From Bacillus sp. OV322 (GTDB lineage Bacteria > Bacillota > Bacilli > Bacillales > DSM-1321): 64,000 nucleotides of DNA. Position numbers and translations under genes: made by a program. A model generated the notes under the pieces. That model searched no databases, was not told the origin of the DNA, and saw only the letters and a list, made by a program, of their open reading frames with translations. This document shows positions 17,464-26,336 of this stretch, piece by piece; positions within the stretch are counted from its first letter, which is position 1, and every line of letters starts with the position of its first letter. The stretch covers positions 310,001 to 374,000 of the forward strand of contig NZ_FOMA01000005.1 of NCBI RefSeq assembly GCF_900112495.1, written 5' to 3'.

Positions 17464-18642
17464 TTGTTAAAAGAAGGAATGAAAGAATATGTGAGAAATA
17501 TTTCTCAGTCAATTAGGGAGGTTAAGGGATTGTGGATTAATAAACCATTTTTTAAATACGCAGCGGGCATTTTGCTGACTATATTAATTATCATTTCACT
17601 TGGGAAAATAGATTATGTGCTGTGGCCCATCCAGAAAACAATTGCCACTGTTTTTTTTCCTATCATAATCGCAGGATTGCTTTATTACATAATTAGGCCA
17701 GTTGTTACACTTTTATCAAGATACCTCCCGAAAGCAATAAGTATTTTAACAGTTTTCTTGGCCATCGCCGGCATCATTTTTGCCATTGTTCATTTCGGAG
17801 GACCTGCAATCGGCGAACAAATACAAAATTTATCCGAAAAAGCGCCTGAAAAGGTAAAACAGCTTACAAATCAATCACAGAAAGCTTTGGATCACAATAA
17901 CATTAGCTTTTTAAAAAGTTCAAACTTAAAGGAAAAGGCTCTTACTTATTTTAATGGTTTATCCAAAAGAATTGCAGGCAATGTAATAGAAATATTTACA
18001 ACAATCACCAGCATAGCTGCAGTCCTCATTATTGTTCCGTTCCTATTGTTCTATTTTTTAAAGGATGATCATAAGCTGAGGCCTTTTTTATTAAAATACC
18101 TTCCTGATGAAGTTTGCCATGAAGGAAATTTAATCCTTAAAGATGTGGATAAAACACTTTCGACTTATATCATTGGACAATTTATCATAGCAGTTGTCGA
18201 CGGGGTCCTGATGTATATTGGCTATTTGATCATTGGACTGGATTATGCACTTGTATTGGCCGTAATTGCGACATGCCTGACAGTAGTACCTGTGCTAGGC
18301 CCATTTATGGGAGTCATCCCTGCTTTATTAATTGCTTTTCAAATGGATCCCTTTATGGCTGTCAAAGTGCTTATTGTCCTTCTCGCTGTACAGCAGGCAG
18401 AAGGACACCTGGTAACACCATTTGTTATGGGGAAAAGATTGAGCATCCATCCTATTACTATCATATTATTGCTGCTTGTAGCTAACTCTATTTATGGATT
18501 TGTCGGGATTATTATAGCCATTCCTTTATATTCGGTAATTAAAACAATCATCAAAAATTTCCGCCGCTTTTATAAGTTAAAGCATCAGGCGAATAATAAA
18601 ATAGTAGATATTTCAAAAGGAGAAAGCGGGCAGAAACATTAA
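17464..18642 (+). CDS. AI-2E family transporter (PerM/UPF0118)
   Basis: A 392-residue polytopic membrane protein with about seven to eight helices. The family signatures are the N-terminal hairpin, a soluble region near 115-170 (EQIQNLSEKAPEKVKQLT) and the C-terminal VVPVLGPFMGVIPALLIAF with QQAEGHLVTPFVMGKRLSIHP. Members range from autoinducer-2 exporters to Na+/H+ antiporters, so the substrate is open. The start is uncertain: the TTG at 17464 has no good SD, and GAAGG lies just before the ATG at 17479. Confidence 0.85.
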   Translation: MLKEGMKEYVRNISQSIREVKGLWINKPFFKYAAGILLTILIIISLGKIDYVLWPIQKTIATVFFPIIIAGLLYYIIRPVVTLLSRYLPKAISILTVFLAIAGIIFAIVHFGGPAIGEQIQNLSEKAPEKVKQLTNQSQKALDHNNISFLKSSNLKEKALTYFNGLSKRIAGNVIEIFTTITSIAAVLIIVPFLLFYFLKDDHKLRPFLLKYLPDEVCHEGNLILKDVDKTLSTYIIGQFIIAVVDGVLMYIGYLIIGLDYALVLAVIATCLTVVPVLGPFMGVIPALLIAFQMDPFMAVKVLIVLLAVQQAEGHLVTPFVMGKRLSIHPITIILLLLVANSIYGFVGIIIAIPLYSVIKTIIKNFRRFYKLKHQANNKIVDISKGESGQKH

Positions 18643-18661
18643 GTGCCTGCTTTCTCTTTTT
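18620..18661 (+). terminator. Terminator of the AI-2E-type gene
   Basis: GAGAAAGC and GCTTTCTC outer arms with paired GGGCA/TGCCT inside, then TTTTT. The left arm lies within the last codons of the gene. Confidence 0.8.
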
Positions 18662-18729
18662 GATGATTCGTTTATATGTATCAGTAAATAATATGTGAAA
18701 ATGCAGCTTTTCACTAAAAAGGCAAAGCC

Positions 18730-18760
18730 AAAAAAACCCGCCTTTTTAACGTAAGCGGGT
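18730..18760 (-). terminator. Terminator of fdhD unit
   Basis: Minus-strand hairpin ACCCGC/GCGGGT followed by a run of seven T, 27 bases after the fdhD stop. Confidence 0.75.
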
Positions 18761-18786
18761 CAGTCAGTATATTTTTCTGCAGTCAA

Positions 18787-19581
18787 TCACCCTAAGCGAA
18801 GCCTCTCATGCCCGGTATAGACATTCAGGGCATCATTCCGGACAAATCCTATGGCCGTAATGCCCAGTTCTTCAGCAGCCTGCAGCGCAAGTTCTGTTGG
18901 GGCAGATTTGGATACCACAATTTCACACCCGATTTTGGCAACTTTTAATAGAATTTCGGAGGAAATCCTGCCGCTGAAAACTAAAATTTTATCCTGGATG
19001 GAAATATCGTTTTTTAAACAATGACCATATATCTTATCAAGTGCATTATGGCGGCCAATATCCATTCTGCTGACTGTATTCCCTTCCAGGTCGGATAATG
19101 CGGCATTATGCACACCGCCTGTTTTTTGGAACATCTCTGCCGAATCCTGGAGGTTTTTCATTAGGCGGAAACAATCATCAGGAGAAACCGTAACATGTAT
19201 ATCTTTCATTTTTTTTGCTGTAAGGGCATCATTGACAAAAACAAACCCTTGTCTGCTCATCCCGCAGCATGAAGTTATGTAGCGCTTATTTTGGAAGTTT
19301 TCAAAGAAAGGATTGATAGCATTTGTTTTAATATGCACAAATCCTTCCTTTTCCTGAACCCATATTTCTTCAATATCAGAAAACTTTTTTATGACTCCTT
19401 CAGATGCCAGATAGCCTATTGCCATATCTTCTATATATTCTGGTGTACACACCATCGTGACAAATTCTTTTCCATTGATCTTAAGTGTCACCGGGTATTC
19501 GGTGACAACTTGGTCTTCTTTCCATGCTGCTTCTCCATTAGAAAAACGAAGAATTTTTCTATTTGCTGCAAGAGGATTCAT
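18787..19581 (-). CDS. fdhD: Formate dehydrogenase accessory sulfurtransferase
   Basis: FdhD passes sulfur from a cysteine desulfurase to the molybdenum cofactor of formate dehydrogenase. The 264-residue protein carries the cysteine loop TSCCGMSRQG near residue 99, the DIGRHNALDKIYG motif near 178 and VFSGRISSEILLKVA near 204. The cysteine loop is the CCG form I know from Bacillus rather than the E. coli CGVCG form. The ATG has GGAGAG upstream. It follows the DUF2294 gene by 15 bases in the same direction and is divergent from the formate dehydrogenase operon it serves. Confidence 0.93.
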   Translation of the reverse strand: MNPLAANRKILRFSNGEAAWKEDQVVTEYPVTLKINGKEFVTMVCTPEYIEDMAIGYLASEGVIKKFSDIEEIWVQEKEGFVHIKTNAINPFFENFQNKRYITSCCGMSRQGFVFVNDALTAKKMKDIHVTVSPDDCFRLMKNLQDSAEMFQKTGGVHNAALSDLEGNTVSRMDIGRHNALDKIYGHCLKNDISIQDKILVFSGRISSEILLKVAKIGCEIVVSKSAPTELALQAAEELGITAIGFVRNDALNVYTGHERLRLG

Positions 19582-19596
19582 GATTTTTCTCTCCGT

Positions 19597-19941
19597 TTAC
19601 ATAATATTTTTATCGAATACAAAAACACTTACGCCTATATCTTCTTCCACCTTGATATCAGAAAATAAATGAACCAATGTCGCTTCCATTAATTCATTCA
19701 TACCTTTAGGCGTCTCATTCTTATAAAGATCCTGTATTAGTTTCGTTCTCGCTGAATGAACCATGTCCCGCCCTTCAGGCGTTTTTGCAATAAATTTTTC
19801 CGTAGGCGTAAGGTTTCCGTACAAGGTGGAAATGACCATATTCTCTGCAAAGACCGTTGTAATGCGCTCAGGGCCTTTTCCGAATAGTTCCTTGCGCAGT
19901 TTTCTAATAATATCGTTAAATTCATGAACTTTTTTGGACAC
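19597..19941 (-). CDS. DUF2294 family protein
   Basis: A 114-residue soluble protein. The opening RKLRKELFGKGPERITTVF and the middle LTPTEKFIAKTPEGRDMVHSAR match DUF2294, a small family often next to formate dehydrogenase or fdhD genes in Bacilli. Function is unknown. The start is a GTG at 19941 behind AGAAGGTG. It leads the fdhD unit, which implies a role in formate metabolism or its control. Confidence 0.8.
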   Translation of the reverse strand: MSKKVHEFNDIIRKLRKELFGKGPERITTVFAENMVISTLYGNLTPTEKFIAKTPEGRDMVHSARTKLIQDLYKNETPKGMNELMEATLVHLFSDIKVEEDIGVSVFVFDKNIM

Positions 19942-20066
19942 AGTACTCTACACCTTCTGTTCATTTTCATTAAATGAATGATTGCCTTATTTCAATAATC
20001 TATAATAAATCATACTTTTGAAAATGAAAAGCGTTATGGCTTTCTTGAATAATTATAGACTTTATG

Positions 20067-20095
20067 TTGTCAGTTTCAAAATTGAGAGGTATAAT
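20067..20095 (+). promoter_or_regulatory. Sigma-A promoter of the formate dehydrogenase operon
   Basis: TTGTCA (20067-20072), 17 bases, TATAAT (20090-20095): close to consensus. Transcription would start near 20102, giving a leader of about 315 bases before the fdh start codon. Confidence 0.8.
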
Positions 20096-20101
20096 GGCGA
20101 A

Positions 20102-20260
20102 GTTGGATCTCCAATAATGATTTTGTTGGGGGCCTATCAGACTGTATTTATATAATGGATTGGTACCTTGGTAGGGTTTGCTAATGAACTATTCCACCAT
20201 GTAAACGCTTCCTTTGGATTTTTATATCCCAAAGGTTTGTTTATCATGGTGGTTTTTTTG
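20102..20260 (+). promoter_or_regulatory. Leader RNA with internal terminator (candidate attenuator/riboswitch) before formate dehydrogenase
   Basis: The leader contains an intrinsic terminator at 20194-20259: CCACCATG pairs with CATGGTGG, continued by TAAAC/GTTTA with one bulge and inner CCTTTGG/CCAAAGG, and is followed by seven T. It lies between the promoter and the gene with no ORF of its own. Upstream, TGGTAG near 20170 can pair with CTA-TT-CCA, which uses the first bases of the terminator arm, so an anti-terminator fold is possible. I cannot match the 90-base 5' part to a riboswitch class I know. Confidence 0.6.
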
Positions 20261-20327
20261 TTTTTCGGCTCTGTCAAAGTTCCATGCCGATTTACTATGG
20301 GCAGATTGTGCGGCTTAAAGGAGTCCT

Positions 20328-20365
20328 GGCAGGCACCTATGTGCCAGAGGCTCCGCCTGCCTGCC
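20328..20365 (+). repeat. GC-rich hairpin between attenuator and fdh start
   Basis: GGCAGGCA (20328-20335) pairs perfectly with TGCCTGCC (20358-20365), and GGCAC/GTGCC offers a competing inner stem. The segment is clearly richer in G and C than its surroundings. It has no T-run and ends about 40 bases before the fdh ribosome site. Confidence 0.5.
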
Positions 20366-20418
20366 GCTCTAAAATCAGCAGTGATAAAGAGCCTATTTTT
20401 AAGAAGGAAGGTTGCAGG

Positions 20419-23373
20419 ATGGAACAAACAATAACAGCTGTAAAAAACATTACAGTTACAATCAATAATCAGCTTTTTTCAGCAGCTCCGGGACAAACCG
20501 TACTGCAGATTTTAAATGAAAATCAAATTGAACATCCCCAGATTTGCTATGTACCCGAGGTAGATCCGATTCAAACCTGTGATACATGTATTGTGGAAAT
20601 TGACGGTAAGCTTGCCCGTTCATGTTCGACAATTGCTATGGATGGAATGAATATTGATTTACATACAAATGGAGCGGTAACAGCGCGTACAGAAGCAATG
20701 GACCGGATTTTAGAAAATCACTTGCTGTATTGCACAGTTTGCGATAACAACAATGGAAATTGTAAGCTGCATAATACTGCAGAGATGATGGGTATCGCAC
20801 ATCAGGCTTATCCTTATACACCTAAAGTAACAACAGATGCTGTAGATATGTCACACCCCTTCTATCGCTACGATGCAAATCAATGTATTGCCTGCGGACA
20901 ATGTGTGGAAGTCTGCCAAAGCCTGCAAGTTAACGAAACCATTTCGATCGACTGGGAAGCAGACCGTCCCCGGGTCATTTGGGACAACAATGTACCGATC
21001 AATGAATCTTCTTGTGTCGGCTGCGGACAGTGTGTGACAATTTGCCCCTGCAACGCATTAATGGAAAAATCAATGCTTGGAGAAGCAGGTTTTATGACTG
21101 GTCTCGAAGATGAATTGCTTTCTCCTATGATTGATTTAATAAAAGAAGTAGAACCGGATTACACTACAATTTTTGCTGTTTCTGAAGTTGAGGCCGCGAT
21201 GCGGGAAACACGCACCAAAAAAACAAAAACTGTCTGCACATTCTGCGGTGTTGGCTGTTCATTTGAAGTCTGGACGAAAGACCGCAAAATACTTAAGGTG
21301 CAGCCTGTTCATGAGGCACCAGTCAATGCTATTTCCACATGTGTTAAAGGGAAATTCGGCTGGGATTTCGTGAATTCTGAGCAGCGCATCACCTCTCCTT
21401 TAATCCGTAAAGATGGTGAGTTCGTTGAAGCAACCTGGGATGAGGCCCTTGATTTAGTAGCAAGTAAACTGGGCAATATCAAAACGCAATATGGAAGCGG
21501 GTCTATCGGGTTCATTTCTTCTTCTAAAATTACCAATGAAGAAAACTATGTGATTCAAAAGATGGCACGCCAGGTATTCCAGACAAACAATGTTGATAAC
21601 TGTTCACGTTATTGCCAGTCCCCTGCTACAGATGGTTTATTCCGCACAGTCGGTATGGGCGGTGATGCAGGTACGATAAAAGATATTGCACAAGCAGGTC
21701 TTGTTATCATAGTGGGAGCCAACCCTGCGGAAGGTCACCCAGTATTAGCAACACGTGTAAAACGTGCTCATAAAATTCATGGCCAAAAACTCATTGTTTC
21801 TGATCTCCGGAAAAATGAAATGGCTGAGCGTTCTGATATCTTCATTAGCCCTAAACAAGGCACCGACCAGGTTTGGCTAATGGCTGTTACGAAATATATC
21901 ATTGATAATGGCTGGCATGATCAGGAATTCATCAATGAAAATGTTAACTTCTTTGATGATTTTAAAATGGTTCTAGAAAAATACACACTTGAATATGCAG
22001 AAAAAATTACAGGAATCTCAAAAGCAAATTTAATCAGTGTAGCTGAAACTATTCGCGATGCAGATGGAACATGTATTCTTTGGGGAATGGGAGTCACCCA
22101 AAATACCGGCGGATCAGATACTTCTGCTGCTATTTCTAACTTGCTTCTTGCAACAGGAAACTATCGCCGTCCTGGTGCCGGCGCCTACCCGCTCCGTGGA
22201 CATAACAATGTACAAGGCGCATGTGATATGGGTACACTTCCGGGGTGGCTTCCAGGATATCAGCATATTACAGATGATGCAGCCCGTGCTAAGTTTGAAA
22301 ATGCATATGGAGTCAAAATCGATGGAACACCAGGCCTTGATAATATTCAAATGCTTCATGCCATTGGAGAAGGAAAAATGAAGGCTATGTATCTTGTTGG
22401 TGAAGACATGGCACTTGTGGATTCCAATGCAAACCATGTTCATGAAATCTTATCAAGCCTTGAATTCTTTGTCGTTCAGGATATTTTTCTGTCAAGAACC
22501 GCTCAATATGCAGATGTCATTCTGCCTGCGGCTCCTTCATTGGAAAAAGATGGAACATTCACCAATACTGAGCGCCGGGTTCAAAGACTATATCAAGTCC
22601 TTCCAACACTAGGTGACTCTAGGCCTGACTGGTGGATTGTACAGGAGGTAGCAAACCGTCTTGGTGCTGGCTGGAACTACAGCCATCCTAGTGATATTTA
22701 CGATGAAATGGCAAGCCTTTCTCCGCTGTTTTCTGGAGCTAATTATGAAGTGCTGGAAGGATGGAACAGTTTCTTATGGGGCAGTTTCGAAGGCGAAAGC
22801 ACTCCGCTTCTATATGTGGATGGATTTAATTTCCCAGATAAGAAGGCTCGCTTCGCTCTTTCTGATTGGGTCCTTCCTGCAGAATTCCCGGAAGAGTACG
22901 ATCTTCATATCAATAATGGAAGAATGCTGGAGCATTTCCACGAAGGTAATATGACTAATAAATCAAAAGGCATTCAATCTAAAGTGCCTGAAATCTTCAT
23001 CGAGGTTTCACCTGAGCTGGCGAAAGAACGCGGCATAAATGATGGATCTCTTGTCCGTCTGGTATCTCCATTTGGCGCCTTGAAGTTACATGCATTAGTA
23101 ACAGACCGGGTAAAAAATAATGAAATTTATCTCCCGATGAATTCAACTGATAAAGATTCAGCAATCAACTTCCTTACAGGCCCAGCTATGGATCAGCGTA
23201 CCCATACTCCTGCCTATAAACAGACAAAGGTTAGAATGGAAGTTATCCGTACAGATGGCGAAACCCCTCTTCCGGCTTCTAATCCGCGCAATAAAAAACG
23301 CAACCCGCAAAATGGTGTTGAAGTACAGCGCAAATGGAATCGAGAAGGATATGTTTCACTGACTGATTATTGA
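20419..23373 (+). CDS. Formate dehydrogenase catalytic subunit, bis-MGD, Cys form (YjgC/ForC type)
   Basis: Oxidises formate to CO2. The 984-residue protein has an N-terminal [2Fe-2S] ferredoxin domain, a His-Cys cluster region, two [4Fe-4S] motifs starting at C156 (CIACGQCVEVC) and C199 (CVGCGQCVTICPC), then the molybdopterin domain with its own [4Fe-4S] motif CTFCGVGC from residue 273. The metal ligand is C399 in CSRYCQSPA, so it is a cysteine and not selenocysteine enzyme. I chose the ATG at 20419, seven bases after AAGGAAGG; the frame stays open 45 codons upstream but that stretch has no SD and lies in the leader. Followed 15 bases later by its DUF1641 partner. Confidence 0.95.
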   Translation: MEQTITAVKNITVTINNQLFSAAPGQTVLQILNENQIEHPQICYVPEVDPIQTCDTCIVEIDGKLARSCSTIAMDGMNIDLHTNGAVTARTEAMDRILENHLLYCTVCDNNNGNCKLHNTAEMMGIAHQAYPYTPKVTTDAVDMSHPFYRYDANQCIACGQCVEVCQSLQVNETISIDWEADRPRVIWDNNVPINESSCVGCGQCVTICPCNALMEKSMLGEAGFMTGLEDELLSPMIDLIKEVEPDYTTIFAVSEVEAAMRETRTKKTKTVCTFCGVGCSFEVWTKDRKILKVQPVHEAPVNAISTCVKGKFGWDFVNSEQRITSPLIRKDGEFVEATWDEALDLVASKLGNIKTQYGSGSIGFISSSKITNEENYVIQKMARQVFQTNNVDNCSRYCQSPATDGLFRTVGMGGDAGTIKDIAQAGLVIIVGANPAEGHPVLATRVKRAHKIHGQKLIVSDLRKNEMAERSDIFISPKQGTDQVWLMAVTKYIIDNGWHDQEFINENVNFFDDFKMVLEKYTLEYAEKITGISKANLISVAETIRDADGTCILWGMGVTQNTGGSDTSAAISNLLLATGNYRRPGAGAYPLRGHNNVQGACDMGTLPGWLPGYQHITDDAARAKFENAYGVKIDGTPGLDNIQMLHAIGEGKMKAMYLVGEDMALVDSNANHVHEILSSLEFFVVQDIFLSRTAQYADVILPAAPSLEKDGTFTNTERRVQRLYQVLPTLGDSRPDWWIVQEVANRLGAGWNYSHPSDIYDEMASLSPLFSGANYEVLEGWNSFLWGSFEGESTPLLYVDGFNFPDKKARFALSDWVLPAEFPEEYDLHINNGRMLEHFHEGNMTNKSKGIQSKVPEIFIEVSPELAKERGINDGSLVRLVSPFGALKLHALVTDRVKNNEIYLPMNSTDKDSAINFLTGPAMDQRTHTPAYKQTKVRMEVIRTDGETPLPASNPRNKKRNPQNGVEVQRKWNREGYVSLTDY

Positions 23374-23388
23374 AAGGAGTAAAGAGAA

Positions 23389-23868
23389 GTGGCCGAGCCG
23401 ATTACTTACATTAAAAAAACGGTATTGACAAAAGAAGAACAAAGACAGCAAAAGCTTGAAGACTTGACAGCACTTCTTGCAGAAAATGATGATTCCTTGA
23501 ATAAGATTATGGGGATTATTGGTGAATTGAATGATATAGGTGTCCTTCAGGCTGCACATTCAATGATTAGTGCTAAAGAAAAAATCGCACAAATCGGACT
23601 TGAACAAATCACCCGTGAACCTGTAACCAATTTGATTAATACACTTATGGGTGCTACAGGTGCCTTGATGAGTGCTGATTCTGAAGCCGCCACTAAGCTT
23701 GTAAAAGGCGCTGTTGCTGGCATGGATTCAGGCAGCGATTTTCTGAAAAGCAATCAGAAAATTAAAATCCGTGACCTTATGAAAGTGATGAATGATCCGG
23801 ATATCAATAGAACTTTAGGATTTGGGATTCACTTTTTAAGAGGCATGGGAAAAGAATTAAAGAATTAA
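23389..23868 (+). CDS. DUF1641 protein, formate dehydrogenase partner (YjgD/ForE type)
   Basis: A 159-residue protein with the DUF1641 core (LNKIMGIIGELNDIGVLQAA, then LMKVMNDPDINRTLGFGIHF). In Bacillus it is encoded directly behind the YjgC-type dehydrogenase. As I recall, these pairs form a complex passing electrons from formate towards menaquinone. There are no strong membrane segments; amphipathic helices are likely. The start is GTG after AAAGGAG. The operon with the dehydrogenase is clear from the 15-base gap. Confidence 0.88.
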   Translation: MAEPITYIKKTVLTKEEQRQQKLEDLTALLAENDDSLNKIMGIIGELNDIGVLQAAHSMISAKEKIAQIGLEQITREPVTNLINTLMGATGALMSADSEAATKLVKGAVAGMDSGSDFLKSNQKIKIRDLMKVMNDPDINRTLGFGIHFLRGMGKELKN

Positions 23869-23923
23869 AGAAATGCAGTCAAAAGTATTTTGTAAACTAA
23901 CCTAAGCATCCAATAATAAAGAA

Positions 23924-23951
23924 CCCGTCTCTAAAAAGGTTTAGAGGCGGG
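23924..23951 (+). terminator. Probable terminator of the fdh-DUF1641 unit
   Basis: CCCGTCTCTAAA pairs with TTTAGAGGCGGG (one G-U pair). The T-tract after it is short, so some read-through into the formate channel gene is possible. Confidence 0.55.
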
Positions 23952-24173
23952 CCATTTATGTAAACATATAGATTATAAATATTATTTTGAAAAATCGGCT
24001 TAATTTGCCTTTACATAGAAGTATAAACAGCTCCTTGCTGGAAATAATTTACGGTTTAATGATAGAAGTATCCCTTCTATCTTAGATAGGTTCCATAGTT
24101 TTCGTTTTCCATTATGGAAAATAAGATGCTGTGAGTTCCATAATAGATTGCAATTTTACGAGGAGGAAACAGG

Positions 24174-24971
24174 ATGGGATTTAGAACACCAGTGCAGATT
24201 GCAGAATTTGCAGCAGAAACAGGAGCTAAGAAGGCTGCTCTGCCAATCAGCAGTATGCTTCTTTTAGGTTTTTTGGGAGGTGCCTTCATATCTTTGGGAT
24301 TTTTACTGGATATTAGGGTCATAGCTGATATACCAAAGGATTGGGGAACCTTTGGGTCTTTCCTGGGTGCTGCTGTCTTTCCATTAGGACTTATTTTAAT
24401 TGTCATTGCAGGAGGAGAATTGCTTACCGGAAATATGATGGCCGTGCCGATGGCAGTGCTGGCGAAGAAAATATCTGCCGGAAGCTTAATCAGAAACTGG
24501 TTCTGGGTTACGATTGCTAATTTTATTGGAGCAATTTTTGTAGCATATTTCTTTGGTCATGTTGTAGGTTTAACAGAGGCTGGTCCGTTCCTTCATAAAA
24601 CAGTTGCTGTAGCACAAGCTAAATTAGATGCTACTTTTGTACAGGCTTTAGTCTCTGCTGTCGGCTGTAATTGGCTGGTTGGCCTTGCAGTGTGGATGGC
24701 TTACAGTGCAGAAAGCATTGGCGGGAAGATTCTTGCAATCTGGTTCCCTATCATGGGATTTGTTGCTATTGGGTTCCAGCACGTTGTTGCAAATATGTTT
24801 GTCATTCCAGCTGCTATTTTTGCAGGTTCGTTCACGTGGATGGATTACCTTTCTAACTTTGTACCAGTATTTATCGGTAATGCAATTGGCGGAGCTGTTT
24901 TAATCTCTGTAGTATATTGGGCAGCATATTTGCGCAAGCAGCCAGCATTATTATCCAATGAAAAAAAGTAA
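24174..24971 (+). CDS. Formate/nitrite transporter (FocA/YrhG family)
   Basis: A 265-residue FNT-family channel with six membrane segments and the pentamer-type helix breaks. Signatures include AFISLGFLLD, IAGGELLTGNMMAVP, and GIAC-like NWLVGLAVWMA followed by GFQHVVANMFVIP, which holds the conserved pore histidine. It most probably moves formate, given the dehydrogenase directly upstream. The ATG has GAGGAGG upstream. The 200-base gap before it carries repeated TTCCAT words, one as the palindrome TTTCCATTATGGAAA at 24106-24120, a possible operator. Confidence 0.92.
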   Translation: MGFRTPVQIAEFAAETGAKKAALPISSMLLLGFLGGAFISLGFLLDIRVIADIPKDWGTFGSFLGAAVFPLGLILIVIAGGELLTGNMMAVPMAVLAKKISAGSLIRNWFWVTIANFIGAIFVAYFFGHVVGLTEAGPFLHKTVAVAQAKLDATFVQALVSAVGCNWLVGLAVWMAYSAESIGGKILAIWFPIMGFVAIGFQHVVANMFVIPAAIFAGSFTWMDYLSNFVPVFIGNAIGGAVLISVVYWAAYLRKQPALLSNEKK

Positions 24972-24991
24972 TCATTTTATATAACAGCTAA

Positions 24992-25030
24992 GAGGAATGG
25001 TGCCAGTTATGGCGCTTTCCTCTTTTTTTT
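24992..25030. terminator. Shared terminator between formate channel and yueI
   Basis: GAGGAA/TTCCTC outer pairs with GGTGCC/GGCGCT inside, followed on the plus strand by eight T. The right arm also encodes the last codons of the convergent yueI-like gene. Confidence 0.8.
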
Positions 25031-25468
25031 CTTTCGGATTAGGAACCGGTAAAGCTTGAAGTACCATTTTGCTTTTGTGCGGGCCGTCTTTTGTGTTTTC
25101 TTCTTCGTAAGATAGATATCTTCTTTATCTATGGCATATTCCTTCGCAAGAACCAGCCCCAGATTTGTCTCCCCCTCTTTATTGATAACAATTTTATAAG
25201 GTATATAATATCTCGATGCAAGAGTTATATATTTATTCAAATGAGAAACATCTACTTTGCCATTCAGAAGCAATTTTGAATCTTTATGTTCCTTCATCAG
25301 CCCGGACAATTCTTCATAAAGCTGAGTCTCCCTAATCTGGGCCTGTGTTAATACAACGATCACTCTCTCCCTGAAGGTTCCAAGAAACATCTTTTTTTCA
25401 TCCGGTTTTATCTCCTTTTTCCCATGTATCCCCTGATGCAGAATTTCATCAACATTTAGCCTGGACAC
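25007..25468 (-). CDS. yueI: YueI family protein (DUF1694)
   Basis: A 153-residue soluble protein matching B. subtilis YueI by LHQGIHGKKEIKPDEKKMFL, GTFRERVIVVLTQAQ and ITLASRYYIPYKIVIN. Function is unknown; the fold is related to small ribosomal L7Ae-like proteins by report, which I hold only weakly. The C-terminal 25 residues are lysine/arginine rich (KKTQKTARTKAKW), an extension beyond the usual 130 residues that could bind nucleic acid. GTG start after GGAGGCAGGAGA. Confidence 0.85.
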   Translation of the reverse strand: MSRLNVDEILHQGIHGKKEIKPDEKKMFLGTFRERVIVVLTQAQIRETQLYEELSGLMKEHKDSKLLLNGKVDVSHLNKYITLASRYYIPYKIVINKEGETNLGLVLAKEYAIDKEDIYLTKKKTQKTARTKAKWYFKLYRFLIRKKKKRKAP

Positions 25469-25604
25469 TCTCCTGCCTCCTCCCTTTATCTATACTTTAT
25501 GGACTTTGTAAGATAAAGTGCAATAAAATGCATGAAAGCAGGATAATTAACACTCCCGCTGTAAAAAATAGCAAAGAATTTATTTTATTACTGGATGTGA
25601 AGGA

Positions 25605-26300
25605 ATGGACTTCTTTAAGGCACAAGGAACTCTTGAAACAGCGGAGTGGATATTAAGAGCCGTCTATTCTTTTTTCTTTTTGATTCTTTCAGCGAAATGC
25701 ATGGGACGCAGGGCCATTTCACAAATGGGGCTGCTGGATTTCATTATGGCTCTCATAATTGGCAACATTCTTGCCCATCCCCTCTCGGATCCGAGATTGG
25801 GTATAAAGGGTTCCAGCATTTCCATGTCTGTGCTGGTTTTTTTATATACAGCAATTTCTTTTTTAAGTTTAAAATGGAAAACCCTGAGATACCTTATTGA
25901 CCCTCCACCCTTCCCTCTAATAAAAGATGGCCGGATTATTTACCGCAACTTATGGAGGGCAAGGATTTCTTTGGACTATTTGCTGGCAAGCCTGCGGGGT
26001 GAAAAAATAACAGACCCAAAAAAAGTGGCTTTAGCTTTATGGGAACAAAATGGCAGTGTTTCATGTTTTTTAAAACCGGAGCATGATCCAGTGACTCCAA
26101 AGCAGTTTAAATTGCAGGTTGCCCCCTTCTATATGCCGGTAACTGTTATCAAGGAAGGCAAAGTTATTGAAGAAGAGCTAAAGTTAATCGGCAAAGATAT
26201 GAACTGGCTTTTACAGAAAGTTGATTCTGCTGAAATAAAGAACATTTTATTGGCGGTACATACACAAGATGATAAACTGGACATGTTTTACTATAAATAA
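25605..26300 (+). CDS. DUF421/YetF domain membrane protein
   Basis: A 231-residue protein with three N-terminal membrane helices (to about residue 90) and a cytoplasmic YetF-type domain. Signatures are AKCMGRRAISQMGLLDFIMA and, later, ISLDYLLASLRGEKITD. In sporulating Bacilli related proteins (YetF, YkjA) influence spore germination; for this copy nothing more can be said. Start ATG follows GAAGGA closely, so the exact start is a little uncertain. Confidence 0.85.
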   Translation: MDFFKAQGTLETAEWILRAVYSFFFLILSAKCMGRRAISQMGLLDFIMALIIGNILAHPLSDPRLGIKGSSISMSVLVFLYTAISFLSLKWKTLRYLIDPPPFPLIKDGRIIYRNLWRARISLDYLLASLRGEKITDPKKVALALWEQNGSVSCFLKPEHDPVTPKQFKLQVAPFYMPVTVIKEGKVIEEELKLIGKDMNWLLQKVDSAEIKNILLAVHTQDDKLDMFYYK

Positions 26301-26336
26301 AGGGGAAATCTCTGTTTAAAGAGATTTCCCCTTTTT
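26300..26336 (+). terminator. Terminator of the DUF421 gene
   Basis: Perfect 14-bp stem AAGGGGAAATCTCT/AGAGATTTCCCCTT with a six-base loop and a T-rich tail; the left arm overlaps the stop codon. Confidence 0.9.

Noticed and set aside
20284..20418. 45-residue N-terminal extension of formate dehydrogenase
   Set aside because: No ribosome site, it overlaps the regulatory leader, and the ATG at 20419 has AAGGAAGG at ideal spacing.
20339..20434. 31-codon upstream ORF overlapping the fdh start
   Set aside because: The nearest SD-like AAAGGAG is 15 bases away and the frame is short; kept only as a remote possibility of a leader peptide.
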